The notes beneath the pieces are model-generated. The model made no database searches. It saw nothing but the letters and a program-made list of their open reading frames with translations, and was not told the origin of the DNA. DNA of 14,824 bases, taken from assembly GCA_002404055.1 (NCBI GenBank), contig DHIZ01000280.1:1-14824 (forward strand), in the 5' to 3' direction. Position 1 is the stretch's first letter; every line of letters begins with the position of its first letter. This document shows, in pieces, positions 6,227 to 14,784 of the stretch. Made by a program: the position numbers and the translations under genes. Source of the stretch: Chloroflexi bacterium UBA4733. GTDB lineage: Bacteria > Chloroflexota > UBA4733.

Positions 6227-9200
6227 CTTCTGCCGCCATCCTGCCAAGCCCACCAATACTACACGCGGACCAAACGGCAGCGGGCATTGCCGCCATCTCC
6301 CGCCTGATGGACGCGGGTGGGAAGCCCCCCCTTATGCGCTTCCAGGCTCAATCGGGACCGGTCAACCACCGCTACGTCATCTTCCTCGATGGGATCGAGA
6401 CGCAGTCCGGCACAAGCGGCTTTACGCGCGACAATGACGGCCAGTTTCTGCTAACCAACCTCGCGCCGCTCCGCGATGGCAAACCCCAAATCGTCTGGTT
6501 CAGTTACGGCGGCCCGGCCCAGTATGCCGCAGGCAACGCCTTCTGCACTGCCTGGCAGAACGGCTGCTCAGTCAATTCCCTGGTTGACCTCTCCTCCCTG
6601 ACGGTGAATCCGGTCTATAAGCAACAAGACACCCAGCAGTCCGTCGACGACCAGACTCCCGTGCTTGATTACCTGGTGCGCCAGGTCATAAAGACAGATC
6701 CACTCGCCCAAATTGATCTCGTCGGCTACAGCCTCGGCGGTATCATCGCGTCCCGTTGGGCTGTGACCTATGGCGAAACGGCCGATGTCAATGTGCATCT
6801 GCATGGGCTTGTCTTGCTGGAGAGCCCAGTCGGCGGCATCCCCGGAGCAGGCGCGATTCTCGACAGTGACTGCGGCAATTTCCTGGGTAACCTCGGCTGC
6901 CTCATCTATGGCAACTTCCTACTCTCGAAGTGGTTCGGCAAGACCGTCCTGGGTCAGCTTCGTGTTCCAGAGGATGATCCCGGGCACACCAGCATCATTC
7001 AGTCGCTGGAAAGCGCACCCAACGCCCTCGACGTCACGTCGATCCAGTCCACGGCGGACTACGTCGTCAACTTCAGCGGCTTTCCCATCTGCCTGGGGCA
7101 ACCGGGAACATCGTTCATTGACCTGTTCGACTGCTCCTCCAGTCAGCCGGCGCTGATCGGTAGAGGCTCTCAAAAGTGGACCTCGAAACAGACCCTGCAC
7201 GACGACCAGTCACTTGGCGCCCAACTGGTAACCACGCCTATGCTTGTTGTTCCGGTTGGCCTCCCACCGTCGTTACCGGCCGAGAATGCGATCCTCGCTA
7301 ACCATGGGGCGCCCCTGCGCCAGGGTGCGGGGCAAACCGGGCTGTGGTTATCGCAAGCACTGGGTACTGAGTGCCCGAGCACTGTGTTGCACTACTGCAC
7401 CGTGCATCAAGTGACAGGTCACTACACTGCACCCTTGGCAGGAACTACGTCCGGCAGCAGCGTCCTGCTGCAAGCAGTTGTCTCAGCAAACCTCGGCGTG
7501 GATCACGTCAACATGACGGCTTTCTATAACCAGACGTGGCATATCGTCACGCAGTTGACCGGCTCGGGGCCGTATCAATATCTCTGGGATACCTCGTCAA
7601 TTCCCTATCAGCAGATCACTCTGGGCTTGGATATTGTGGATCAGGCAGGTGGTGCAGTGTACTCGCCGGAAGGCGAAGTCCAGATAGCCGTGGGATTGAC
7701 TCAGCCGATCACCAAAGTACCGTGCGGCAACGTCGGTGGTTATCTTTCCGGCAGCACGGAGTTCACCGGCTCCTGCGGTGTTTACAATGTCACGTCTACC
7801 CTCACTGTTCCTTCTGGAGCAACGCTCACGATCGATCCAGGCGTCACCGTGCGTTTCGCGGACGGCGCTGCCCTGGTCGTCTCTGGGACGTTGCAGGCGG
7901 ATGGGAGCAGCAAGTCGAATACGCCAATCACACTGATCTCCGCCGATAGCAGCCCGACCGCCGGCCAGTGGGCTGGCGTCGCTTTCGTTGGTCAATATGG
8001 CGGGGCCATCCCGGCCGGCGTGCTCAAGGACATCACGATCCAGGACGCGGGCTACGCCTCCTGCTTCGGCGCCTATTGTGCCACGACACGGAGCGCGATC
8101 TTAATACAAGCGGGCACGCCAACCATCGACCATGTCACCGTGGCGACGACCAACGGCTCCGGCATCATCGTCCAGGGCAATGCGCAACCAACTATTACGA
8201 ACAGTACGATTACCGGGAGCAGCGGCAATGGCATCGACGTGAGCGGCGGATGCCCCACCGTCATTGGCGACACAGTCACGAATAACGGCGGCTATGGTGT
8301 TTCCCTGGCGGGCTACTACACGCCCAGTTGCGGCCTCGCGGCGCCCATCAGCGGTCTGACGTACACGGGTAACGGCAATAACAACTGGATCTATCTGAGT
8401 ACGGGCTGGCAGGGGACCAGTGCGACGCTGACGAACGCCGGTGCCGACTATTACCTGGCCGCCACGCTCAACATCAACAGTGGCTCCACGCTCACCATCG
8501 AGCCCGGCGTCACCCTGCGGTTTGCCGGAGGTACGGCCTTGGACGTGGCCGGAACGCTCATCGCTGATGCCGGCGCGAGTTCCGCTGCACCGATTACCTT
8601 CACATCTGCCAGTACCACGCCGGTGGCAGGACAGTGGATTGGCGTCCGCTTTGTCTCCGATCAGTATAGTCATGGCAGCGGCATTCTCCGTAATGTCACC
8701 GTCCAGTACGCTGGCGCTGCCAGCACCTGCTACAGCTCGCCGTGCGACCCCTTCGGCATTCGGATTGACGCAAACTCCCCGACGCTCGATCACGTCACGG
8801 TGAACAACACCACCGGCTACGGCATCGACGTGCTGTATGGCGCTACACCGACGATCATCAACAGTACCGTCACCAACAGTAGTAGCCACGGAATCCACGT
8901 CAATGGCGCTTGCCCATCGCTGAGCAACGACACTATCACCAATAATGGTGGCTATGGCCTGTTCTTGGCGACGGACATGATGGGTTCCTGTGGCCAGGCG
9001 GTTACCGTGGCCAATCTGGTCTACACAGGCAATGGGAACAATAACTGGATCTACCTGAGCGGCGGCTACTGGTCCGGCAGCACGTCCCTGGTCAATGCCG
9101 GCGCCGATTACTACGTTGCCAACACGATTACGGTCAACGGCACGCTATCGATTGGTCCGGGTACGACCCTGCGCTTCGCCCACGGCATGGGGCTGGTGGT

Positions 9201-12200
9201 GTTTGGGGAGTTGCTCGCCGACGCCAGCTCCAGTTCCGCCAATCCCATCCTCTTTACCACCGCCAGTGCCAACCCTGCCGCCGGACAGTGGGCAGGGGTA
9301 TGGTTCTCCGCGAATGGCGCGAGCACCGGCAGTGGTGTTCTGAAGTACGTCACGATCCAGTACGCCGGGATACCGGACCCCACTTCCGGCGTGAGCTACG
9401 GCGTCCGTGTGCAGACCGGCAGTGCCGCCGGCCCGACTTTGGATCACCTCACGGTCAAGAACACCTCCGGCATCGGCATCGACGTCGAATATGGCGCAAC
9501 GCCGGTCATCAGCAACAGCACAGTGACGGCCAGTAGCAGCCACGGTATCGCCGTGATCGGCGGCTGCCCAACGCTCAGCAACGACGTCATCAGTAACAAC
9601 GTCAACTACGGCCTCTTCCTGCAGAACAACTCTATGGGTTCCTGCGGTGCTGGGGCCACCTTTGGCAACCTGCAGTACACGGGGAACGGTAATAACAACT
9701 GGATTTATCTAGGCGGCGGTTGGTTCAACGGCTCAATGACGCTGCCCAATGTCGGGGCCGACTACTACGTTGGTAATACGCTGACCGTCAACGGCAGCAG
9801 CACGCTGACCATAGACCCAGGAGTCACCCTCCGGTTTGCGCAAGGCGTTGGCCTTGTCGTGAACGGCACCCTCATCGCCGATGCCAGCAGCAGTTCGAGC
9901 ACTCCTATCACCTTCACCACCGCCAGTCCGCGCCCGGCTGCCGGCCAGTGGACGGGCATCACCTTCGCCTCGGGGACAAATGCCGCCGGCACCGGCATAC
10001 TCAAGGATGTCGTTGTCCAGGACGCCGGCTACCTGGACAGCTCCAACGGTAATAGCACCAGTTTCCCCATCCGGATCCAGACCGGGTCCTCAACGACCAA
10101 TCCGACACTCGACCACGTCACCGTGACAGACACTAATGGCTACGGTATCGACGTGCAATATGCGTCGTCTCTCAGCATCACGAACAGTACGGTTGCCTCG
10201 AGCAGCAGCCATGGCATATATGACAACGGCGGCTGCCTGACCCTCAGCAACGACACGATTCAGAACAACGGCGGCTACGGACTGTACCTCTCTCTGTATT
10301 CCATGATGGCGCAGTCCGCGTGTTCCACCACGGTAGCGACCCTGCACTACACTGGCAACGGTAACGGCAATCGTATCTATCTCGCTGGCGGTTACCTCGG
10401 AAACGCCGACCTGGAGAATGCCGGCGCCGACTATTACGTGGCCGGTACCCTCACGGTGCCGACTACGGCCACCTTGACGGTCGGGGGCGGGGCGGTCTTG
10501 CGCTTTGCGGCCGGTGCGAGTCTCACCGTCGCCGGCACCCTCATTGCCGATGGCAGCGCCAGTGGCAGTACTCCGATCCTCCTGACGTCGGCCAGTCCGG
10601 CGCCGGCGGCCGGCCAGTGGGGCGGCCTCGACTTACAAGCCGGCAGTAGTTGCACTTTGAAGTTCGTCACTGTGCAATACGCAGGCGCCAATGGTTTCGG
10701 CATCCGGGTTTCCAACGCCTCGCCGCCGGCGTGGTCGCACGTCACGTTCGATCAGAATAGCGGGACCGGAATCAGCGTGTCGGGACCCGCGACGCTTACC
10801 ATGACCCGTTCCAATTTCCAAAACTCGCCGGGTGGCAGCGGAATCACCGTCAATGGTGGAATGTTCGGCTCGACGGGTGCGACTATCAACGCCCGTGAGA
10901 GTTGGTGGAATAGCTCTACGGGTCCAACCGTGCCATCGAATCCGAGTGGGCATGGTGACGGCATCATTGGGAGCGCCAACGCCACCATCGACTACAGCGG
11001 CTTTACCAGCGCTCCCAACACGGCCACGGACGCCCCGAAGAGCACGCCGACACCGATGGCAACGTCCACCCCTCAGCCGACGGCAACGACAATGCCAACA
11101 CCTACGCCGACGGCCACAGCCGTTTCGACTGCCACCTCTACACCTCAAAGCACACCGACACCGACACCGACGCCGACCGCAACGGCGACGGCGACGGTGA
11201 CCCCCACCGCGACCGTTGCGCCTTCGCCGACCCCAACCGCAACCGAGGGGCCAACACCGACTGGCACTGCGGAACCTACATCTACACCAACGCCCACTCC
11301 CACTCCGACGGCCACCATGACCGCTAGCCCCACCGCTACGGTCACCTCGACCGGAACGCCCGCTCCTACCGTCACGGCAACAGCCACCGCCACGGCCGCT
11401 GCTACCCCAGCCACTTCGCCGACGCCTACCGCGACAGCTACGGTCGGCAATGGCGTCATCGTCACGCCATCGTTCGCTATCTATGCTGGGTTTGTCACCC
11501 TGCCCGGCGGTCCTGCTCCGGTCGGAGCGGTGGTGAAGGCGTATTGCCGGCAGCAAACCCTCTGCGGCATCTTCACTGTCGGCAGCGGCAGCGATCTGCT
11601 CGCCCAGCCGGGCAACTACCGCATTGCCGTCTATGGCACGGACGGCACCGCTCCCACCGCTAACTACGCCCGGACCGGTGATCCGATCACTTTCACCGTG
11701 AACGATCTGCCGGCAGTACCGTCCGTTTCCATCTCCTGGGGGGACAAGAGCTTCATCAGCGTCAACCTGCTACCAGGCAGCAGCCTCTCCTTGCCACTCT
11801 CCGCCGGCTGGCACCTGGTCAGCTTCTCCTTCCAACCCACCTCCACCGCGCTCACCACGGTGCTGGCGTCCCTGAACGGCGACTACGACATCGTGCTCGG
11901 CTTCGATGCCAGCCTGGGCGGAGCGCAGAGCTACTTCACCAGCCCCAGCATGCGAGCCTTCAACACCCTCACCGATCTGCTCCCGCTCCACGGCTACTGG
12001 CTGCACCTCACCACCGGCGGCACGCTGGCCTTGACCGGGACGCCGCTCCCCGCAGGGACGACCCTGGCTCTGACCCCTGGCTGGAACCTGGTGGGCTATA
12101 GCGGCACGTCACCGGAGCCACTGGCCACCGCCTTCGGGCACTTGAACAACGCCGTTGATATCACCCTCGGCTTTGACGCGGGGCAGGGCGGCGCGTTGAG

Positions 12201-12312
12201 CTACTTCACCGCTGCCAACATGGCGCCCTTCAACAACCTCACCACCCTGCAACCGAATGCCGGCTACTGGCTGCACGTCACGGGGAGCGGGCAGCAGTGG
12301 GCGGGGAATTGA
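6208..12312 (+). CDS. Giant lipase-like / beta-helix protein, 5' end split by a MITE
   Basis: The frame runs 2034 codons from TTG 6208 (inside the MITE) to TGA 12310-12312; native sequence begins at about 6226. Numbering from TTG: a lipase-like alpha/beta hydrolase (about 45-400) with the nucleophile elbow GYSLG (Ser175); candidate histidines are His331 and His366, and the acid is unassigned. An Ig-like domain follows (about 405-495). Five parallel beta-helix repeats of about 220 residues come next, marked by [16 protein letters not shown] segments beginning at residues 540, 762, 980, 1200 and 1423, with [10 protein letters not shown] and IxHVT segments; the solenoid ends with a WWNSSTGP...GHGDGI cap. 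Then come a TP-rich linker (about 1612-1746), a two-cysteine beta domain (1747-1850) and two GW-LVSF...GYWLH modules (1863-2034). It is probably a secreted or surface hydrolase on a long solenoid. Without the upstream segment at 6047 it lacks a signal peptide, and TTG 6208 has no good ribosome-binding site. Confidence 0.85.
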   Translation: MSRDPLASAAILPSPPILHADQTAAGIAAISRLMDAGGKPPLMRFQAQSGPVNHRYVIFLDGIETQSGTSGFTRDNDGQFLLTNLAPLRDGKPQIVWFSYGGPAQYAAGNAFCTAWQNGCSVNSLVDLSSLTVNPVYKQQDTQQSVDDQTPVLDYLVRQVIKTDPLAQIDLVGYSLGGIIASRWAVTYGETADVNVHLHGLVLLESPVGGIPGAGAILDSDCGNFLGNLGCLIYGNFLLSKWFGKTVLGQLRVPEDDPGHTSIIQSLESAPNALDVTSIQSTADYVVNFSGFPICLGQPGTSFIDLFDCSSSQPALIGRGSQKWTSKQTLHDDQSLGAQLVTTPMLVVPVGLPPSLPAENAILANHGAPLRQGAGQTGLWLSQALGTECPSTVLHYCTVHQVTGHYTAPLAGTTSGSSVLLQAVVSANLGVDHVNMTAFYNQTWHIVTQLTGSGPYQYLWDTSSIPYQQITLGLDIVDQAGGAVYSPEGEVQIAVGLTQPITKVPCGNVGGYLSGSTEFTGSCGVYNVTSTLTVPSGATLTIDPGVTVRFADGAALVVSGTLQADGSSKSNTPITLISADSSPTAGQWAGVAFVGQYGGAIPAGVLKDITIQDAGYASCFGAYCATTRSAILIQAGTPTIDHVTVATTNGSGIIVQGNAQPTITNSTITGSSGNGIDVSGGCPTVIGDTVTNNGGYGVSLAGYYTPSCGLAAPISGLTYTGNGNNNWIYLSTGWQGTSATLTNAGADYYLAATLNINSGSTLTIEPGVTLRFAGGTALDVAGTLIADAGASSAAPITFTSASTTPVAGQWIGVRFVSDQYSHGSGILRNVTVQYAGAASTCYSSPCDPFGIRIDANSPTLDHVTVNNTTGYGIDVLYGATPTIINSTVTNSSSHGIHVNGACPSLSNDTITNNGGYGLFLATDMMGSCGQAVTVANLVYTGNGNNNWIYLSGGYWSGSTSLVNAGADYYVANTITVNGTLSIGPGTTLRFAHGMGLVVFGELLADASSSSANPILFTTASANPAAGQWAGVWFSANGASTGSGVLKYVTIQYAGIPDPTSGVSYGVRVQTGSAAGPTLDHLTVKNTSGIGIDVEYGATPVISNSTVTASSSHGIAVIGGCPTLSNDVISNNVNYGLFLQNNSMGSCGAGATFGNLQYTGNGNNNWIYLGGGWFNGSMTLPNVGADYYVGNTLTVNGSSTLTIDPGVTLRFAQGVGLVVNGTLIADASSSSSTPITFTTASPRPAAGQWTGITFASGTNAAGTGILKDVVVQDAGYLDSSNGNSTSFPIRIQTGSSTTNPTLDHVTVTDTNGYGIDVQYASSLSITNSTVASSSSHGIYDNGGCLTLSNDTIQNNGGYGLYLSLYSMMAQSACSTTVATLHYTGNGNGNRIYLAGGYLGNADLENAGADYYVAGTLTVPTTATLTVGGGAVLRFAAGASLTVAGTLIADGSASGSTPILLTSASPAPAAGQWGGLDLQAGSSCTLKFVTVQYAGANGFGIRVSNASPPAWSHVTFDQNSGTGISVSGPATLTMTRSNFQNSPGGSGITVNGGMFGSTGATINARESWWNSSTGPTVPSNPSGHGDGIIGSANATIDYSGFTSAPNTATDAPKSTPTPMATSTPQPTATTMPTPTPTATAVSTATSTPQSTPTPTPTPTATATATVTPTATVAPSPTPTATEGPTPTGTAEPTSTPTPTPTPTATMTASPTATVTSTGTPAPTVTATATATAAATPATSPTPTATATVGNGVIVTPSFAIYAGFVTLPGGPAPVGAVVKAYCRQQTLCGIFTVGSGSDLLAQPGNYRIAVYGTDGTAPTANYARTGDPITFTVNDLPAVPSVSISWGDKSFISVNLLPGSSLSLPLSAGWHLVSFSFQPTSTALTTVLASLNGDYDIVLGFDASLGGAQSYFTSPSMRAFNTLTDLLPLHGYWLHLTTGGTLALTGTPLPAGTTLALTPGWNLVGYSGTSPEPLATAFGHLNNAVDITLGFDAGQGGALSYFTAANMAPFNNLTTLQPNAGYWLHVTGSGQQWAGN
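7780..10960 (+). repeat. Five beta-helix super-repeats of about 660 bp
   Basis: Equivalent points (the codon starting the LTIDPGV-like segment) lie at 7825, 8491, 9145, 9805 and 10474, giving spacings of 666, 654, 660 and 669 nt. Each unit has an opening 'ADYY-V/L-A...L-T' strand, the 'PGVTLRFA' turn, 'GTL-I-ADAS', an 'AAGQW-G' turn, a 'LDHVTV' strand, 'ATP-I-NSTV', 'SSSHGI', 'GGCP-LSND-I-NNGGYGL' and '[12 protein letters not shown]'. The fifth unit is shorter and ends in a cap. Units differ in sequence, so the array is old and stable rather than freshly amplified. Confidence 0.85.
11038..11445 (+). repeat. Long TP-rich linker with low-complexity DNA
   Basis: About 135 residues made almost only of T, P, A, S and V (such as [19 protein letters not shown]) join the beta-helix to the C-terminal part. 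At DNA level the stretch near 11156-11190 is a near-perfect CCGACA/CCGACG repeat, prone to slippage. The linker is over four times longer than the one in the neighbouring giant protein. Confidence 0.85.
11794..12312 (+). repeat. Tandem GW-LVSF...GYWLH C-terminal module, second giant protein
   Basis: Two copies (residues about 1863-1952 and 1953-2034) match the pair at the end of the first giant protein in order and pattern. In both proteins the first copy starts with GWHL and the second with GWNLVG. The segment [12 protein letters not shown] occurs in copy one of the first protein and copy two of this one, an exchange between non-equivalent positions. Confidence 0.75.
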
Positions 12313-12423
12313 TTGTGTGAAGACCGATGCGACGAACCCGCGTGAAAGACAAAACCCCGGGCTCATCACCGGCTCAAGGCCGAGAGAGGAGTACCCGGGG
12401 ACTGTACTTGGTAGAATCTACCA
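12313..12423 (+). ncRNA. Candidate structured RNA upstream of the Abi_2 remnant (abiF RNA-like)
   Basis: Between the giant gene and the Abi_2 remnant lies a self-complementary segment. CCCCGGG (12355-12361) pairs with CCCGGGG (12394-12400), enclosing a smaller CGGC/GCCG hairpin (12370-12373/12379-12382) and a purine-rich GAGAGAGGAG strand. A second hairpin, TGGTAGA-A-TCTACCA, follows at 12409-12423. Abi_2/AbiF genes are known to be preceded by a conserved structured non-coding RNA; position and style fit, but I cannot match it to the covariance model by eye. Alternative: read on the minus strand, the large stem is followed by TTTTGTCTTT and would be a terminator for leftward transcription. 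Confidence 0.35.
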
Positions 12424-12433
12424 TCGAAGGGTG

Positions 12434-12902
12434 GTGAAGTCAACGGTCGATCTGGCGGCGCTCCGCGACACGATCTCGTCGCCACGGTTGGATGCCTGTC
12501 GTCGTTTGCCCTCCGATGACGACCTTACCCTGTTGGGCCGCTACGCATGGAACGTGGCGCTGAGCGAGGCGCTCTATCCCATCCTGCAGAGCCTCGAGAT
12601 CGCGTTGCGGAATGGTATTCACCGTTCGGCAGCCGCGCCCCATTCGCACACGTTCTCGCCTTTCTAGACGATTGAATGGCATCCGAAAACTACGGAATCG
12701 AGTGTTCCGTCACGAGCCAATCTGGCAGTATGGGCATCTGGATCGACAGCACGCCGACATCGTGGAGGCCATCGGCTGGATAAGTCCACCCTACCGGGAG
12801 CTCGCCCGATCCTTAGATCGGTTCCCGAGCGTCCTGGCTGAAGGGCCCGAACCGTATCGTGAGCGGGTGGTCAGGGTATTAGACTCTCCCGTGGCGTCAT
12901 GA
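12434..12902 (+). pseudogene. Abi_2 (AbiF-like HEPN) gene with internal deletion and frameshift
   Basis: The first half reads from GTG 12434 (GTG 12431 also possible) for 77 codons: STVDLAAL...SSPRLD, then RYAWNVALSEALYPILQSLE and IALRNGIHR, typical of the N-terminal part of Abi_2 proteins. It stops at TAG 12665. The C-terminal part continues in another frame from about 12640: LNGIRKLRNRVFRHEPIW, then HADIVEAIGWISP and LDRFPSVLAEG, stopping at 12900-12902. Intact relatives are usually over 200 residues and carry a central region between these halves; here it is missing, so an internal deletion plus frameshift explains the pattern. The HEPN-type R-N-x-H segment reads RNRVFRHE, where relatives normally have two adjacent histidines. 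Intact proteins of this family act in phage defence as RNA-cleaving toxins; this copy is very likely dead. Confidence 0.8.
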
Positions 12903-13090
12903 GCTACCGTTTGGCTGCAGCGGAGGATGATGGCTCCCCTGCCCGGTCACGCCGTCTCGCACATTCGTCCCTCCGCGTGGAGTGACGCGCCACTGCGAGC
13001 CGGACTTGTTGGGGGTATGACCATGCACCCGAGGCGAGCATTCCGGGCTGTCAATCCACCGCTCCAGCACCTCGCCAGACTCCCCGTTGC
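12903..13090. other. Short intergenic stretch between convergent genes
   Basis: These 188 nt lie between the Abi_2 remnant and the end of the Uma2 gene. No terminator hairpin with a T-run is visible on either strand. A 65-codon minus-strand frame (12897-13094) begins with ATGA overlapping the Uma2 stop codon, an arrangement seen in coupled genes, but its product is rich in G, S, P and R and resembles no family I know. Confidence 0.4.
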
Positions 13091-13738
13091 TCATCGCCCC
13101 TGGCGACCTGGGATGCGGAAGGCGCCGAGCCCCTGGAGGGGCCGCTCCGGGCGCAGCACTTCAGCGAAGACCTGCCGGAGCGGCAACTCGATCCCCGGGA
13201 ACAACGAACTGCTCAGGCGTTCATCCGCCAGCAGCACCACCGGCTGCCGGTAGCGGCCGTCTTCCCAGGTGTACTGGGCCAGACTGCGCGTCTCCGGGTC
13301 CACGATCCAATACTGGGGGACGCCGAATTGCTCGTAGACCTTCCACTTCTGGCCGCGGTTGGGCTGGTCGCTGGGGAGGTCGCGGAGTCGCGTGCTCTCG
13401 GAGAGTACTTCGATGATGAGGTCCGGTACCCTGGCGATCTCTACGGCGCTGATCATCGCCACACGCTCCTCACGGATGAAGAAGAGGTCCGGCTGAGGCG
13501 CGTTCTGGCGAGTGAAGCCAGCATCCAATATTACCGCGAGTGGCGCGGTGCGCGCCCTGCCGTAGCTGGCTCGCTGCGCCCGGCGTAGCCAGTCGAAGAG
13601 TTCCGCCACCACCGCTCCATGGTCGGGATCGGGCGAGCTCACCTCGAACGCTTCGCCGTGCAGCAACTCGTAGAAGTGGCCGTCGTCGGGCAGCGCGAGC
13701 AGGTCCTCGACGGTGTAGCGCCGGGTGGTGACTGCCAT
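13091..13738 (-). CDS. Uma2-family (DUF820) restriction-endonuclease-like protein
   Basis: The 215-residue product matches the Uma2 family well and is full length. It opens with YTVEDLLALPDDGHFYELLHGE, the usual N-terminal 'YELi-G' segment, followed by SPDPDH. The nuclease-like core holds PDLFFI (83-88), PDLIIEVLSEST (105-116, with Asp106 and Glu110), RD, then K131/K133 and Y135 before GVPQYWIVDP (139-148). These residues correspond to the conserved PD-(D/E)xK-like site of the family. ATG 13738 has GAGAGGGA about 7 nt upstream. Uma2 genes occur in many copies in Cyanobacteria and Chloroflexota; their biological role is not settled. A promoter candidate lies upstream (13810-13839), so it can be expressed separately from the DUF4926 gene 156 nt before it. 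Confidence 0.9.
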   Translation of the reverse strand: MAVTTRRYTVEDLLALPDDGHFYELLHGEAFEVSSPDPDHGAVVAELFDWLRRAQRASYGRARTAPLAVILDAGFTRQNAPQPDLFFIREERVAMISAVEIARVPDLIIEVLSESTRLRDLPSDQPNRGQKWKVYEQFGVPQYWIVDPETRSLAQYTWEDGRYRQPVVLLADERLSSSLFPGIELPLRQVFAEVLRPERPLQGLGAFRIPGRQGR

Positions 13739-13809
13739 CTCATGTCCCTCTCTGCCCGACCGCCACGAGGCGCCTCCCCATCCACAGTACTGTTCGCCCG
13801 GCTGAACGA

Positions 13810-13839
13810 ATGATCACGGCTACCGTAAACAAAGGTCAA
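13810..13839 (-). promoter_or_regulatory. Candidate sigma-70 promoter of the Uma2 gene
   Basis: On the minus strand TTGACC (13834-13839, 5 of 6 to the -35 consensus) is followed by an 18-nt spacer and GATCAT (13810-13815, 4 of 6 to the -10). Transcription would start near 13803, giving a leader of about 65 nt. Confidence 0.45.
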
Positions 13840-13852
13840 CTGGCGCGGGCGG

Positions 13853-13865
13853 GGCACGACGTGCC
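13853..13865. promoter_or_regulatory. 13-bp palindrome upstream of the Uma2 promoter
   Basis: GGCACG-A-CGTGCC is a perfect palindrome around one base, 14 bp upstream of the candidate -35 box. Twelve of its 13 bases recur at 2232-2243, upstream of the first giant gene. It may be a protein-binding site or a dispersed intergenic repeat. Confidence 0.4.
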
Positions 13866-13894
13866 GCAAGAGGAGTGCCCGCTACGCAGTACCT

Positions 13895-14113
13895 TCAGGC
13901 AGCCTGCACTGGCCGGTAGTGCAGCGCCATTAACTGGTCAGCACGGAGAGCCAGGCTGGCATAGGTCCGACCCGCGTCATCGCTAAACTCCACTTCGAAG
14001 ACGCCAGGGCGGAGCAACTCCACGACGGTACCCACCTGCCCGCGCCATACTCCTCGTTGGGGCAGATCCTCGGTGAGTGCGACGACATCAAGCAACTGAA
14101 TATCCCGAACCAT
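13895..14113 (-). CDS. DUF4926 protein, possible antitoxin or immunity partner
   Basis: The 72-residue product fits DUF4926 over nearly its whole length: LLDVVALTEDLPQRGVWRGQ, then VGTVVELL, FEVEFSDDAGRTYA and a C-terminal LRADQLMALHYRP. The family is a small all-beta fold with a G-x-x-G-T-V-V turn and an EVEF strand, both visible here. ATG 14113 has AAGGA about 7 nt upstream. The gene begins 19 nt after the DUF6883 stop codon, so the two are almost surely co-transcribed. The families often occur next to each other. Its biochemical function is unknown; a partner or neutraliser role for DUF6883 is inferred from this pairing. Confidence 0.85.
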   Translation of the reverse strand: MVRDIQLLDVVALTEDLPQRGVWRGQVGTVVELLRPGVFEVEFSDDAGRTYASLALRADQLMALHYRPVQAA

Positions 14114-14132
14114 AGGTATTCCTTTCGCTTCC

Positions 14133-14465
14133 TCACAAAACGTAACAGCTCGTCAAGCGGGGGAAGTCTTCTTCTCGCCGCACGATCCAGCCGCTCCGGA
14201 CGGTGGCCCGACCGGCTGGGCCAGTCAAGAGCACGTCAACATGATAGCGCTGTCCATATTCGTCTTGTTCGCCTTTGACGGCCTGCTCGTTCCGGGCGGC
14301 GGCGAGCAGCACGTCTCGCAACTCCTCAGCGTGCATAGCGGTATACCCAAGTGCCGTCTGAAGTCTCCGTGCCTTGTGGCGACCGCGGGGATGCTGGAGA
14401 TTCAGACAATAGTCGCGCAACTTCCGAATGTCCACCACTGCACGGTCGGCGTTCGGCAATTTCAC
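14133..14465 (-). CDS. DUF6883 protein, possible toxin-like partner
   Basis: The 110-residue product carries the DUF6883 pattern: KLPNADRAVVDIRKLRDYCL, then HPRGRHKARRLQTALGY, YGQRYHVDVLLTGPAGR, and a closing SGWIVRREEDFPRLTSCY. I chose GTG 14465 because the domain starts at once and AGGGAG lies about 10 nt upstream; the frame is open to an ATG at 14669, but that extension is Arg/Gly-rich and unlike the family. Related domains with 'LPN...A...KL-DY-L...H..G..KA...LGY' are found, to my recollection, at C-termini of polymorphic toxins, which together with the adjacent DUF4926 gene suggests a toxin-antitoxin-like pair. No catalytic residue can be assigned with confidence; conserved His25, Lys31 and Tyr41 are candidates. 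Confidence 0.8.
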   Translation of the reverse strand: MKLPNADRAVVDIRKLRDYCLNLQHPRGRHKARRLQTALGYTAMHAEELRDVLLAAARNEQAVKGEQDEYGQRYHVDVLLTGPAGRATVRSGWIVRREEDFPRLTSCYVL

Positions 14466-14784
14466 GAGCGCACACTCCCTCACGCGGCAACGGCCACACG
14501 CCTGGCCGCGCGCTCGCTCCGGGCGACAGCGCCAACGTGCGCCATTGCCAGATGCCTGGGTCGTCCCGCCCTCGCGCTCCGCTACCACTGTACCCGGCGC
14601 CAACACGGACCCGGAGACCAGCGCCACGGGGCACGGCAGTGTCCCCGTCACTAGACTGCCAATCGTCATCGCGGCCCTGAGAGTTGTTACGCCTCACTTT
14701 ACTCGCGCGCGTGCTTGGCGAGACCTGCACTGGTGCAGCAGTCAGGTCATGCCCTACACTGGAGTGCTCGGAGGACAGGACACG
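14466..14784. other. 319-nt divergent intergenic region
   Basis: This stretch separates the DUF6883 gene (leftward) from a probable rightward gene at 14785. It contains a hairpin, ACGGGG-CAC / GTG-t-CCCCGT (14626-14634/14639-14648, one bulged T), and a palindrome, CTGCAC-TG-GTGCAG (14725-14738). A TACACT hexamer (14755-14760) could be a -10 for the rightward gene, but no good -35 lies at the right distance. Neither strand shows convincing coding signs, and no tRNA was seen. Confidence 0.5.
14725..14738. promoter_or_regulatory. 14-bp palindrome, possible operator of the right-edge gene
   Basis: CTGCAC-TG-GTGCAG is a perfect inverted repeat. It lies 16 bp upstream of the TACACT hexamer, overlapping the expected -35 position, and 46 nt before ATG 14785, which would suit a regulator binding site. 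Confidence 0.35.

Noticed and set aside
11150..11200. CRISPR-like array in the regularly repeated linker DNA
   Set aside because: The repeats are short, degenerate and in frame, encode TP-rich protein, and have no unique spacers.
10633..11556. Minus-strand open frame of 307 codons opposite the TP linker
   Set aside because: Its composition (Arg/Gly/Cys runs) mirrors the linker repeats on the other strand; it is a shadow frame.
12897..13094. 65-codon minus-strand frame overlapping the Uma2 stop by ATGA
   Set aside because: The overlap is suggestive, but the product is polar, low in hydrophobic residues and unlike any family; not enough to call a gene.
14466..14669. N-terminal extension of the DUF6883 protein to ATG 14669
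   Set aside because: The extra 68 residues are Arg/Gly-rich and lie outside the family domain; GTG 14465 with AGGGAG upstream fits the usual length.
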